In this document: positions 35,970-43,619 of the stretch, piece by piece
Layout: each line of letters starts with the position of its first letter
How positions within the stretch are numbered: the first letter of the stretch is position 1
Source of the DNA: Opitutaceae bacterium
GTDB lineage: Bacteria; Verrucomicrobiota; Verrucomicrobiia; Opitutales; Opitutaceae
Reading direction: 5' to 3'
DNA: 64,000 nt
Assembly (NCBI GenBank): GCA_030693515.1
Contig: JAUYAK010000019.1
Coordinates: 62,001 to 126,000, forward strand
Made by a program: the position numbers and the translations under genes
The notes under the pieces: generated by a model
Databases searched by the model: none
What the model saw: the letters and a program-made list of their open reading frames with translations, nothing else
Told to the model about the DNA's origin: nothing

Positions 35970-37967
35970 TCACCGCGGTGCCTCGCGCCGGAGCCGGGCC
36001 GCTTCCTCCAGTTGCTCATACGCCTCGCGCGGCCGCCGCAGGGCGCCCAGCACCCGGCCGAAATTCTCCCGCACCTCCGCGTCGCGGGGATTGAGCCGCA
36101 CCGCGGCCTCGAAATGCGGCACGGCTGCGTCGAGCTGGCCCGCCTGCGCCAGCGCGACGGCCAACGCCATTCGCACAGCCGCGGAGTCGGGCGCATGGTC
36201 TGACGCGCGGCGCAGCAGCGTGGCGGCATCGGGCCATTGCTGCGCGGCGATCAGGGCGACGGCTTGGCGATGGAGGGCGCGGACGAGGTTGTCGCGGATT
36301 TTTGCGTCGCCGGACGACGCGCGCAGGGCGGCCTCGAAATGCGTCGCGGCCTCGGCGAAACGACCGGCCTCGGCGAGTTGGATGCCGAGGTTGTTGTGCG
36401 CGCCGCCGTAGGCGGGTTCGAGTTCTAGCGCGCGGCGAAACTGACCGATCGCCTCATCGGTGCGCCCGAGGTCGCGGAGGGCGTTGCCAAGGTTGCAGTG
36501 GGCCTCCGCGTAGCCGGGCCGCGCCGCGAGCGCCCGCTCGAAATGCGGCACCGCATCGGCCGGCCGCCCCGTGAGGACGAGAAGATTGCCGAGATCGTTG
36601 AGCACTGGGGCGTCGTCGGGGCGGAGCGCCAAGCCCGAGCGATACGCGACCATCGCCTCGTCGTAGCGACCGGCTAGACGGAGGGTATCGCCCAGATTGG
36701 CCCAGGCCATGAAGGCGGCGGGATTGCGCGCGAGGGTGTGGCGCCAGAGGGCCTCGTTGGTGGCGTAGACGGGCGTCTGGCGCACGGTAAGGACGGCAAG
36801 GACGACTACGAGTGCGCCGCCCGCTCCCACCCTGAGGCGGCGCGGCAAACGAGCCACCGCCGCGGCGAGAAGCGCCAGCGGTCCCATGCTGGCCAAATAT
36901 TGAAAGTGATCGCCGACGAAAGAATACCGGAAGAAGTAGACGTTGAAGAAGCCGAGGACCGGAAACAGGAGCGCACCGAAATAGAGCGCCGCCAGCATCG
37001 CCCCCTGCCACTTGCGCCAGGCAAAAAGGGCGAGCGTCGCCCCGATCCCCGCGGCGCCGAGAAACGCCGTGGCGCTCCCCGCATCGATCATCCAGCGCGG
37101 GTAGATAAAAATGAGCGGCTCGGGCCAGCCGAGTTTCCCAAGATAGAACCACACCGCTCGCCCCGCGATGGCGATCCGCTCAGGAAAGGTCTGCGACCAC
37201 TCCGGCCCGATCGCGCCAGAGTTGAACTTCTGCTCCCAGATCGTCCAACCCGCCACGGCGACCGACAGCGCCAGGAACGGCGCGAGCGGCGGCAGATCGC
37301 GCGACGTGAAGCGGCCGCTCCGCCACCACGCGCAGAGCGCGAGCGCGACCGGAAGCATGACGGTCGAAGGCTTGCTCAGGAGGGCAAGGAGAGCGCAGAG
37401 GAGGGAAAGAAGATAAGGAGCGGAGGCCACGCGTATGGCAGGGCGGGTCTGTGACCCGCCCTCGGAATATCCTTCCGCTTTCAAAGGCGAGTCAGAGCCC
37501 CGCCTTACCTCAAGCCAGCGCAGCCAGAACAGAATCGCCGCGAGGAAGAAGACAGCGCTCTGCGTGTTCTTGAGCTCGCAGATCCAGGCGACGGACTCGA
37601 CCTGCACCGGATGGAGCGCCCAGAGCGCAGCGCCGAGCCAAGCCCCCGGCACCCCCAGCCGGAACAGCACCCGCCACAACAGCAGCGCCGCAATCACATG
37701 GCAGGCGAGCGTGACGAGGCGGTAGCCGAGCGGGTCGAGGCCCCAAAGGGCGTGCTGCGCCCAAAAATTCGTCAGCACGAGCGGGAAATAATTCGCGCGC
37801 GCCGTCGTCCAGATTTCCTTCAGCCCGAGCGGCCCAATAATCGTGGGGTTGGCGGTGATGTGGAGGTCATCGTCCCAGAGGAAGGCACCGCGCAGCGATG
37901 CCGCGTAGGCCGCGACGATCGCGAGGGCCAGAATGAGGCCGGCAGCGAGCGTGCGACTGCGAGACAT
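35970..37967 (-). CDS. TMTC-like polytopic membrane protein with TPR repeats
   Basis: A 665-residue protein with about ten membrane segments in the first 420 residues, followed by about six TPR repeats (AWANLGDTLRLAGRYDEAM, LGNALRDLGRTDEAI and others). An acidic WDDD motif at residues 31-34, in the first loop after TM1, matches the catalytic acid site of GT-C glycosyltransferases of the TMTC/O-mannosyltransferase type. It may transfer sugars from a lipid carrier to exported proteins, which remains unproven. Residues around 158-180 (RRGSDSPLKAEG...GGSQTRP) are encoded by an inserted palindromic repeat, an odd loop between two membrane segments. I chose ATG 37967, where the first hydrophobic helix begins. 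Confidence 0.85.
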   Translation of the reverse strand: MSRSRTLAAGLILALAIVAAYAASLRGAFLWDDDLHITANPTIIGPLGLKEIWTTARANYFPLVLTNFWAQHALWGLDPLGYRLVTLACHVIAALLLWRVLFRLGVPGAWLGAALWALHPVQVESVAWICELKNTQSAVFFLAAILFWLRWLEVRRGSDSPLKAEGYSEGGSQTRPAIRVASAPYLLSLLCALLALLSKPSTVMLPVALALCAWWRSGRFTSRDLPPLAPFLALSVAVAGWTIWEQKFNSGAIGPEWSQTFPERIAIAGRAVWFYLGKLGWPEPLIFIYPRWMIDAGSATAFLGAAGIGATLALFAWRKWQGAMLAALYFGALLFPVLGFFNVYFFRYSFVGDHFQYLASMGPLALLAAAVARLPRRLRVGAGGALVVVLAVLTVRQTPVYATNEALWRHTLARNPAAFMAWANLGDTLRLAGRYDEAMVAYRSGLALRPDDAPVLNDLGNLLVLTGRPADAVPHFERALAARPGYAEAHCNLGNALRDLGRTDEAIGQFRRALELEPAYGGAHNNLGIQLAEAGRFAEAATHFEAALRASSGDAKIRDNLVRALHRQAVALIAAQQWPDAATLLRRASDHAPDSAAVRMALAVALAQAGQLDAAVPHFEAAVRLNPRDAEVRENFGRVLGALRRPREAYEQLEEAARLRREAPR
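37440..37505. repeat. Paired-palindrome repeat inside a coding sequence
   Basis: In the gene's sense direction it reads as an imperfect palindrome with a TCT loop, a 22-base spacer, and a perfect 10-bp-stem palindrome AGGGCGGGTC-ACA-GACCCGCCCT. This is the same order as the intergenic pair at 11171-11246. It is 66 bases, exactly 22 codons, so the frame of the host gene is kept. Confidence 0.75.
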
Positions 37968-38004
37968 GCGGGTGATTGCTTCGCTGGATCGGGCGGCGTG
38001 CAAC

Positions 38005-38039
38005 GAGAAAGAAAAAGCGCCGGCGGATGGCCGGCGCTT
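38005..38039 (-). terminator. Rho-independent terminator of the TonB receptor gene
   Basis: On the minus strand a perfect 10-bp stem AAGCGCCGGC/GCCGGCGCTT with a 5-base loop (38015-38039) is followed by TTTCTTTCTC. It starts 24 bases after the receptor stop codon. Confidence 0.85.
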
Positions 38040-38062
38040 GAGCTTTGGAAACTGCGGCGGAA

Positions 38063-41000
38063 TCAGAACGTGCCGCGGACGCCGAAGACCCAGTTGGCGC
38101 CGTATTCCTGGATCTGACGGAGCACGCGCTGCTGGCCTTCGACGACGCCCGGGGGGGTGTGATACCACCTAATCGGCTTGCCGGTGAAGTTACGCACCTG
38201 GGTGTAGAGCGTCGTGTTGCGCGTGAGGCGCCAGTTGAGGGCGCCGTCGAACTGCGTCTGCTTGCCGAAGTAATCGCCGTAGGTCGTGCTCGCCGGGGTG
38301 TCCGGGCGGTGGACCATGCCGATGAAGCCGTTGAACTTCCGGTAGGTGTAGCTGAAGCGCGACGTGACGCGGTAGGGCGCGAGATTGCCACGGCGGCGAT
38401 CGGCGTAGGCCCGCGAGAACGCGACATTGAAGTTGATGCCGCGCAGATACTCGCTGGGGAGGAAGCCGAGGGTCTGGTTGTAGGCGAGGTCCATCGACTT
38501 GAAGGTCTGCTCCTCCGTGCTGTTGATCGTCGTGCGGAAGCGGTAGGGCGCGAAATCCGGATCGGTGACACCGAACTCATCGGCCGAGAACTCGAATTGC
38601 TGACGGAAGTTGGTCGCCTTGTTCTGCGTGAGGTCGAGCGTCAGCTGGCCGGGCGACTTGCCGCGGAAGTAGTAGGCGAAGCGCGACTGGATTTTTTTGT
38701 GATACTCAGGCAGGAGCGAGGCATTGGGGGCGGAGACGATTTGGTTGACCTCGTCGATACCCCAGAGGCCGGTGATGCTGTCGATGGGCGGGCGGGAGAT
38801 CGACTTGTTGTAGCCAATCTGGAATTCGAAGTCGGGCGTGATGTAATATTTAAACATCACCGACGGGAAATAATTCCTGTAGGAGCCTACACGGGTGACG
38901 CGGGGATTGGCGGTGTATTGGTGGATGATGCCGGGGAGCGTCAGCGCACGGCCGCCGGCTGTGCCGGGGGCGTTGACCGCGTAGCCCGCCGCGATCATCT
39001 GGGCGCGCGTGAGAGGATCGAACTCCTTCACCGCATTCTCGGTCTCCTCCATGCGGACGCCGGTGAGCATCGTGAGCTTGGGACTGAAGCGCACCGTGGC
39101 TTGGGCATAGCCGGCACTGAGGGTCTGCTTGAAGTCGCGTGGGTTGGCGAAGAACGCCGTGTAGTAATTCTCGGGTGTGCCCGTGTGGACAAACTGCTGG
39201 GGATTGGAGCGGAAGAGACGCAGGACTTCCTGACGGTTCACGCGGGGCGGCATGCCTTGCTGGCCATTGATGTTGAAGACGGTGAGGCCATTGGTCGTGC
39301 CCATATCGAAAGGATGCGGCGAGATGAACTTGGGACCAAGGTTGCCCCAGTTGCCGTAAGTCACGTTCTGGAAAGCGCCGGTCGTGGGATTCTGCGTGAC
39401 GGTATTGCCGCCGGGGCCGGTGTAGGACCAGATGTCCCAATCGGAGATGATGTTGTTGTTGCGGGATTCCTCCGCGACTTTGCCGCCGGCCTTGAGCGAA
39501 ATCGGGAAGCGCTCCAAAAAGGGCACCGCCCAGCGGGCGTTCAGTTGCGCACTGCGAATCTCGGTGATCCAAGTGCGGTTGTCATTGTTCACCCGCGTGC
39601 CGCCGGAGCGGCTATTGGTGTCCGTGAAACTGTTGCGGTCATACCAGTCGGCCCCGGAGGTCTGGCGGATGGTCCATTCCCAGGACTCTTGGTGCGGCCG
39701 GGTGGCAGTCCAACCGCTGGCGACACCGCCACCTTCGCTGTTGGACCAACCGCGCTCCAGCGCATCGTAATTATTGACGGAGCGACTGTAGCCGAGGCCA
39801 CCATCCACCACCCAACGGCCTTCTTTCCACTCAAAGCGGGGAGAAAAGGTGCGGGTGTAGGTGAGCTTCGCCGAGGTGCCGCCACCGTTGTTCAAGGTGG
39901 CGGAATTGGCGGTGCCTTCGCGACGGGCGATGATGGTGGTGATGCCGTCGCCACCGACGGAGTTGCGGCCGTTGTTGACGTTGGCGTTGTCGTTGGCGGC
40001 CACGAAGGTGAAGTTGCGGTTCCAGAACTCGCCCTCGGTGTAGGTGTAGATGCCCGTGAGCGAGAGGACGAGGCTGCGGGTGGCCTTCCAGTCGGCGGTG
40101 AAGGTCATCGCATCCTTGAGGATGGTCTTGTTGCCATCCTTGAAATCGATCTGGCGGGCGACCATCGGGCGCGAGTCGGTGGCGTTGGGCGACCGGTTGT
40201 AGCCGACGTTGACGATGTATTGCTCGGTGTAGGAGCTGGCCCGGCTGGCGCCGAACAAGACGCCGAGGCGCTGGTCGAAGAAGGACTCGGCGTAGTCGAA
40301 CTGGTAGTTCGGCTTCCACTTGTAGGAGAAACCGTCGCGGGGACCGGCGGTCTTGTTGAGGGTGAACTCCTCGGCGTTGAAGTTGAGGCTCGTGTTGTAG
40401 GCGAGCGTGCGGCCCTTGCGGTCAAAGGCGCGCTTGGTGCGCATGTTGATCGTGCCGGCCGGATTGTCGGCATCGGAGTCGGGCGCGGTGGTGCGGTTGA
40501 TCTCGATGGACTCGATGGCGGTGATGGAGAAGCCCTCGAACGAGGTGGCACGGGAATTGGTGCCGCCGCCACGGTTGGCGTCCGCCGAGGCCGAGCGCAT
40601 ACCGTCAAAGGAGACACCCACATATTGGGCGTCCATGCCACCGAGGCGGGGGCCGCGGGCCTCGGATTCGACGTAGTCGAGGTCCACGCCGGGGAGATAC
40701 TTGAGGAATTCGCCCACGTTATTGTCCGCAACATCGCCAAAGATATCCGAGGCGACCGAGGTGGTGATGCTCATCGAGCGGCGCTGGGCCATGATGGCCT
40801 TGGCGTTGCCTTCGCGCTCCTGGGAGACGGTGAAAGCCTGGAGTTGCACCACGCCATCCTTGGACTGGGCGGTGGCCGCCGTGCTGGTGAGGTTAATCTC
40901 ACGGACCGCAGTCTGGCCCGCAGAGACCGCGAAGGTCTCCTTCACCGGGGTGTAGCCGGTGTAGTTGACCGCAATCGTGGCGGAGCCGGCCGCGACGCCT

Positions 41001-41233
41001 ATGAATTGGAACGATCCGTCGCCCTCGGTGTAGGTCACTTGGTTGGTGCCCTCAAGGCGCACCTCGGCATTGCGCACGTATTCTTGGGAGACGGGGTTGA
41101 AGACGCGGCCTCGGATGGTGCCGGAGTCGGCCGCCTGGGCTTGGCCAGCCAGCATCAGGAGCGAGCAGAACAGCGTCGTCGCGACGGCGCGCAGCCACAG
41201 TCGGGTAGTAGTATGCGGTGTAGGGTTTGTCAT
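38063..41233 (-). CDS. TonB-dependent receptor with carboxypeptidase-regulatory-like domain
   Basis: A 1056-residue outer-membrane transporter. After a signal peptide (cut near GQAQAADS) it has a CarboxypepD_reg-like beta-sandwich at about 36-115 (GTIRGRVFNPVSQEYVRNAEV, AAGSATIAVNYTGY). A plug domain follows at about 130-260 (SDIFGDVADNNVGEFLKYLPGV, DADNPAGTINMRTKRAF), then a long barrel ending in the expected C-terminal Phe (VFGVRGTF). Opitutaceae have expanded families of such receptors for oligosaccharide uptake, but no SusD-like partner is seen. The ATG at 41233 starts the signal peptide. A promoter must lie in the 189-base gap shared with the divergent SGNH hydrolase. Confidence 0.93.
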   Translation of the reverse strand: MTNPTPHTTTRLWLRAVATTLFCSLLMLAGQAQAADSGTIRGRVFNPVSQEYVRNAEVRLEGTNQVTYTEGDGSFQFIGVAAGSATIAVNYTGYTPVKETFAVSAGQTAVREINLTSTAATAQSKDGVVQLQAFTVSQEREGNAKAIMAQRRSMSITTSVASDIFGDVADNNVGEFLKYLPGVDLDYVESEARGPRLGGMDAQYVGVSFDGMRSASADANRGGGTNSRATSFEGFSITAIESIEINRTTAPDSDADNPAGTINMRTKRAFDRKGRTLAYNTSLNFNAEEFTLNKTAGPRDGFSYKWKPNYQFDYAESFFDQRLGVLFGASRASSYTEQYIVNVGYNRSPNATDSRPMVARQIDFKDGNKTILKDAMTFTADWKATRSLVLSLTGIYTYTEGEFWNRNFTFVAANDNANVNNGRNSVGGDGITTIIARREGTANSATLNNGGGTSAKLTYTRTFSPRFEWKEGRWVVDGGLGYSRSVNNYDALERGWSNSEGGGVASGWTATRPHQESWEWTIRQTSGADWYDRNSFTDTNSRSGGTRVNNDNRTWITEIRSAQLNARWAVPFLERFPISLKAGGKVAEESRNNNIISDWDIWSYTGPGGNTVTQNPTTGAFQNVTYGNWGNLGPKFISPHPFDMGTTNGLTVFNINGQQGMPPRVNRQEVLRLFRSNPQQFVHTGTPENYYTAFFANPRDFKQTLSAGYAQATVRFSPKLTMLTGVRMEETENAVKEFDPLTRAQMIAAGYAVNAPGTAGGRALTLPGIIHQYTANPRVTRVGSYRNYFPSVMFKYYITPDFEFQIGYNKSISRPPIDSITGLWGIDEVNQIVSAPNASLLPEYHKKIQSRFAYYFRGKSPGQLTLDLTQNKATNFRQQFEFSADEFGVTDPDFAPYRFRTTINSTEEQTFKSMDLAYNQTLGFLPSEYLRGINFNVAFSRAYADRRRGNLAPYRVTSRFSYTYRKFNGFIGMVHRPDTPASTTYGDYFGKQTQFDGALNWRLTRNTTLYTQVRNFTGKPIRWYHTPPGVVEGQQRVLRQIQEYGANWVFGVRGTF

Positions 41234-41422
41234 GGGTGAGACGGTTGGGTCGGGTCGGAGACCACGGCGGAGGGGTTGTGGGATCGGCTGGGAGGCCGGG
41301 GGGACGGTTTGGTCACTCCCAAAATGGGTCAAACTTGTCTTGCTCCGCAAGCAATTCAAATGAGCTGGCGCGAAAAAGTGATCCTTGCCGCGCACTGCAG
41401 GAATCCACGATCTCGAAACCGC

Positions 41423-42106
41423 ATGAACCCAAGCCCCCGCCCTGACTCCCGGATCCGTCACGCCACGTTCACGCTTGCTCTCTGCCTCGCCGCCGCCGCG
41501 CCGCTCCTCGCCGCTCCCGCCAAATGGACCGCGGCCATCGACAAATTCACCCAAGCCGACGCCACGCGCGCGCCGGCGCCCGGCGGCATCGTCTTTGTCG
41601 GCAGCTCCTCGATTGTGAAATGGACGACACTCACCGAGGACTTCCCCGGTCTGCCTGTGATCAACCGCGGTTTCGGGGGCTCGGAGCTTGAAGACAGCCT
41701 CTTCTACGCCGACCGCATCGTGCTGCCCTATCGCCCGCGGACCGTAGTCCTCTACGCCGGTGACAACGATCTCAATGCCGGCAAGACCCCCGAGCGGGTG
41801 CACGCGGACTTCCGGGCCTTTGTCGCCAAAATCCACGCGGCCTTGCCGAAGACGAAAATCGTCTTCATCGCGATCAAACCGAGCCCATCGCGCTGGAAGA
41901 ACATCGCCACCATCCGCGCCGCCAACGCCCTGATCGCCGCCGACTGCGCCAAGGATCCGCGCCTGGCCTACGCCGATATCTTCACCCCGATGCTGGGGGC
42001 CGACGGCCAGCCGCGCCCGGAGCTATTTGTGAAGGATATGCTCCACATCAATGCCGCTGGCTACGCGCTTTGGCAACCGGTGCTGGCACCGCTGCTCAAG
42101 CCGTAA
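41423..42106 (+). CDS. SGNH/GDSL-family esterase, exported
   Basis: A 227-residue secreted hydrolase with a signal peptide (TLALCLAAAAPLLAAPAKW). The four SGNH blocks are recognisable: GIVFVGSSSIVKW (nucleophile near Ser61), NRGFGGSELED (Gly), LYAGDNDLN (Asn) and KDMLHINAAGY (Asp-x2-His). Such enzymes often remove acetyl groups from sugars. It is divergent from the TonB receptor, consistent with a receptor plus deacetylase acting on the same oligosaccharide. I chose ATG 41423, where the exported protein begins. Confidence 0.88.
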   Translation: MNPSPRPDSRIRHATFTLALCLAAAAPLLAAPAKWTAAIDKFTQADATRAPAPGGIVFVGSSSIVKWTTLTEDFPGLPVINRGFGGSELEDSLFYADRIVLPYRPRTVVLYAGDNDLNAGKTPERVHADFRAFVAKIHAALPKTKIVFIAIKPSPSRWKNIATIRAANALIAADCAKDPRLAYADIFTPMLGADGQPRPELFVKDMLHINAAGYALWQPVLAPLLKP

Positions 42107-42139
42107 AACCCCTCGCCCTTGAGTTCCAAACTCTCGGCT

Positions 42140-42223
42140 GGGTGGGCGGGCACGTCTCGGTGCCCGCATTATCCGCGCTGCTGACGTTCAACGATGCGGG
42201 CACCGGGACGTGCCCGCCCACCC
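42140..42223. repeat. 84-bp near-perfect inverted repeat between convergent genes
   Basis: Arms 42140-42169 and 42194-42223 match at 29 of 30 positions (ends GGGTGGGCGGGCACGTC), with a 24-base loop. It lies in the gap between the SGNH gene and the convergent DUF1552 gene and ends 7 bases before the DUF1552 stop. It could act as a bidirectional terminator, though no T-run follows. Confidence 0.8.
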
Positions 42224-42230
42224 TTCCGAC

Positions 42231-43619
42231 TCAAACGCCCGTCACACGGCCGCTCGAATCGCCGATGCGTTCGACGCCCTTGACGCCCATGCGGTCGGTC
42301 ATCGTGAGGAAGAGATTGCTCATGGGGACGCCGCCCATCTGCACGAAGCGACCGGATTGCAACGTGCCGCCGCCTCCACCGGCCAGCACGATCGGGAGAT
42401 TGTGGTGGGTGTGGCGGTTGCCGTCGGAGTTGCCACACCCGTAGACGATCATCGAGTTGTCGAGGATAGTGCGGCCATCCAAATCTTTTTTCTCGGACAG
42501 CTTGGCGAGGAAACGGGCGAAGCGCTCCATATAATAGCGGTCGATTTTTCCCACCTTCGCCATCAGGTCGTCGTTGTTGCGGTGGTGCGAGCAGTAGTGG
42601 TGGCCCTCCGGGATGCCGATCTGCGGGTAGGCGCGGTTGCTGCCGTCGCCGGCGAGCAGGAGGGTCGAGACGCGCGTCGAGTCGGTCTCAAAGGCGAGCG
42701 CGAGCAGGTCGAACATCAGGTCCATGTGTTCGCCGTAGTTGGCGGGGATGCCCGCGGGCGTCTCCCGTCCGATTTCAGGCAGAGCGCCGTGTTTTTCCGA
42801 ACGCTGGATGCGCTGTTCGATGTCACGGAGACCGGTCAGGTATTCGTCGAGTTTTTCCTGATCCCGGCGGCCGAGGCCGCGCTGCAGCGTGCGGGCGTCA
42901 TCGAGCACAAAATCGAGCAGCGACTTCTGCGTCGCCTGGCGCGCGGCAAAATTGCCCGCCCGCTCACCCGGCGCACCGGCGCCGAAGAGGCGTTCGAACA
43001 CGAGGCGGGGGTTCGACTCGGGGGCCATCGGCGTCGTGGCCGAGGCCCAGGAGAGGTTGTATTGGTAGGCGCAGGAGTAGCCGGAATCGCAGCGGCCGGA
43101 CTTGCGCACCGCGTCGCAGGAAAGCTCCAGCGAAGGAAAGCGGGTGGTGTGGCCCATCCGCTGCGCCACGACTTGATCGACCGAGACACCGACGCGAATG
43201 TCCGCACTGTCGGTCTTGCGGGCGCGGGCACCGGTAAGGAAGGTGGCGTTGGCGCGCGCGTGGTCGCCCGCCCCGTCGTTGCCGGCCGTGGCGTTTTTGT
43301 GATCGAGGCCGCCCAGAACCTGGATGGACCCTTTCAGCGGGGCCAGCGGTTCCATGGTCTTGGCGAGCGTGAAGTCGCGGCCCTCGCCTGTCGGCCACCA
43401 GTTGTCGTGGAGCGCGCCATTTGGGAAATAGACAAACGCCATGCGCAAGGGGGCGCCCGTGGCGGTCACGCCGAGGCCTTCCCCAGCCAGCGGGGCCGCC
43501 GCGCGGGCCACCGGGCGCAGGCTTGAGCTGAAGACGGGCAGCGCCACGCACGCACCTAGCCCGCGCAGGAACTGGCGGCGATTGAAACTGGGGTCACGGA
43601 ACGGAGCGGGATGTTTCAT
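42231..43619 (-). CDS. DUF1552 protein, Tat-exported
   Basis: A 462-residue protein of the DUF1552 family, related in fold to DUF1501/alkaline phosphatase. A twin-arginine signal (FNRRQFLRGLGACVALP, Arg14-Arg15) leads it. Family blocks include MAFVYFPNGALHDNWWPTGEG, GLDHKNATAGNDGAGDHARA, VSTLLLAGDGSNRAYPQIG, HHYCSHHRNNDDLM and YGCGNSDGNRHTHHNLPIVL, rich in possible metal-binding His. Its start codon overlaps the stop of the DUF1592 gene (ATGA), so the two are translationally coupled, as is usual for this pair. The function is unknown beyond periplasmic association with the cytochrome partner. Confidence 0.92.
   Translation of the reverse strand: MKHPAPFRDPSFNRRQFLRGLGACVALPVFSSSLRPVARAAAPLAGEGLGVTATGAPLRMAFVYFPNGALHDNWWPTGEGRDFTLAKTMEPLAPLKGSIQVLGGLDHKNATAGNDGAGDHARANATFLTGARARKTDSADIRVGVSVDQVVAQRMGHTTRFPSLELSCDAVRKSGRCDSGYSCAYQYNLSWASATTPMAPESNPRLVFERLFGAGAPGERAGNFAARQATQKSLLDFVLDDARTLQRGLGRRDQEKLDEYLTGLRDIEQRIQRSEKHGALPEIGRETPAGIPANYGEHMDLMFDLLALAFETDSTRVSTLLLAGDGSNRAYPQIGIPEGHHYCSHHRNNDDLMAKVGKIDRYYMERFARFLAKLSEKKDLDGRTILDNSMIVYGCGNSDGNRHTHHNLPIVLAGGGGGTLQSGRFVQMGGVPMSNLFLTMTDRMGVKGVERIGDSSGRVTGV

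Noticed and set aside
38045-41239. Plus-strand open frame of 1064 codons opposite the TonB receptor
   Set aside because: The receptor has a signal peptide, plug and barrel features, while the opposite frame has none.
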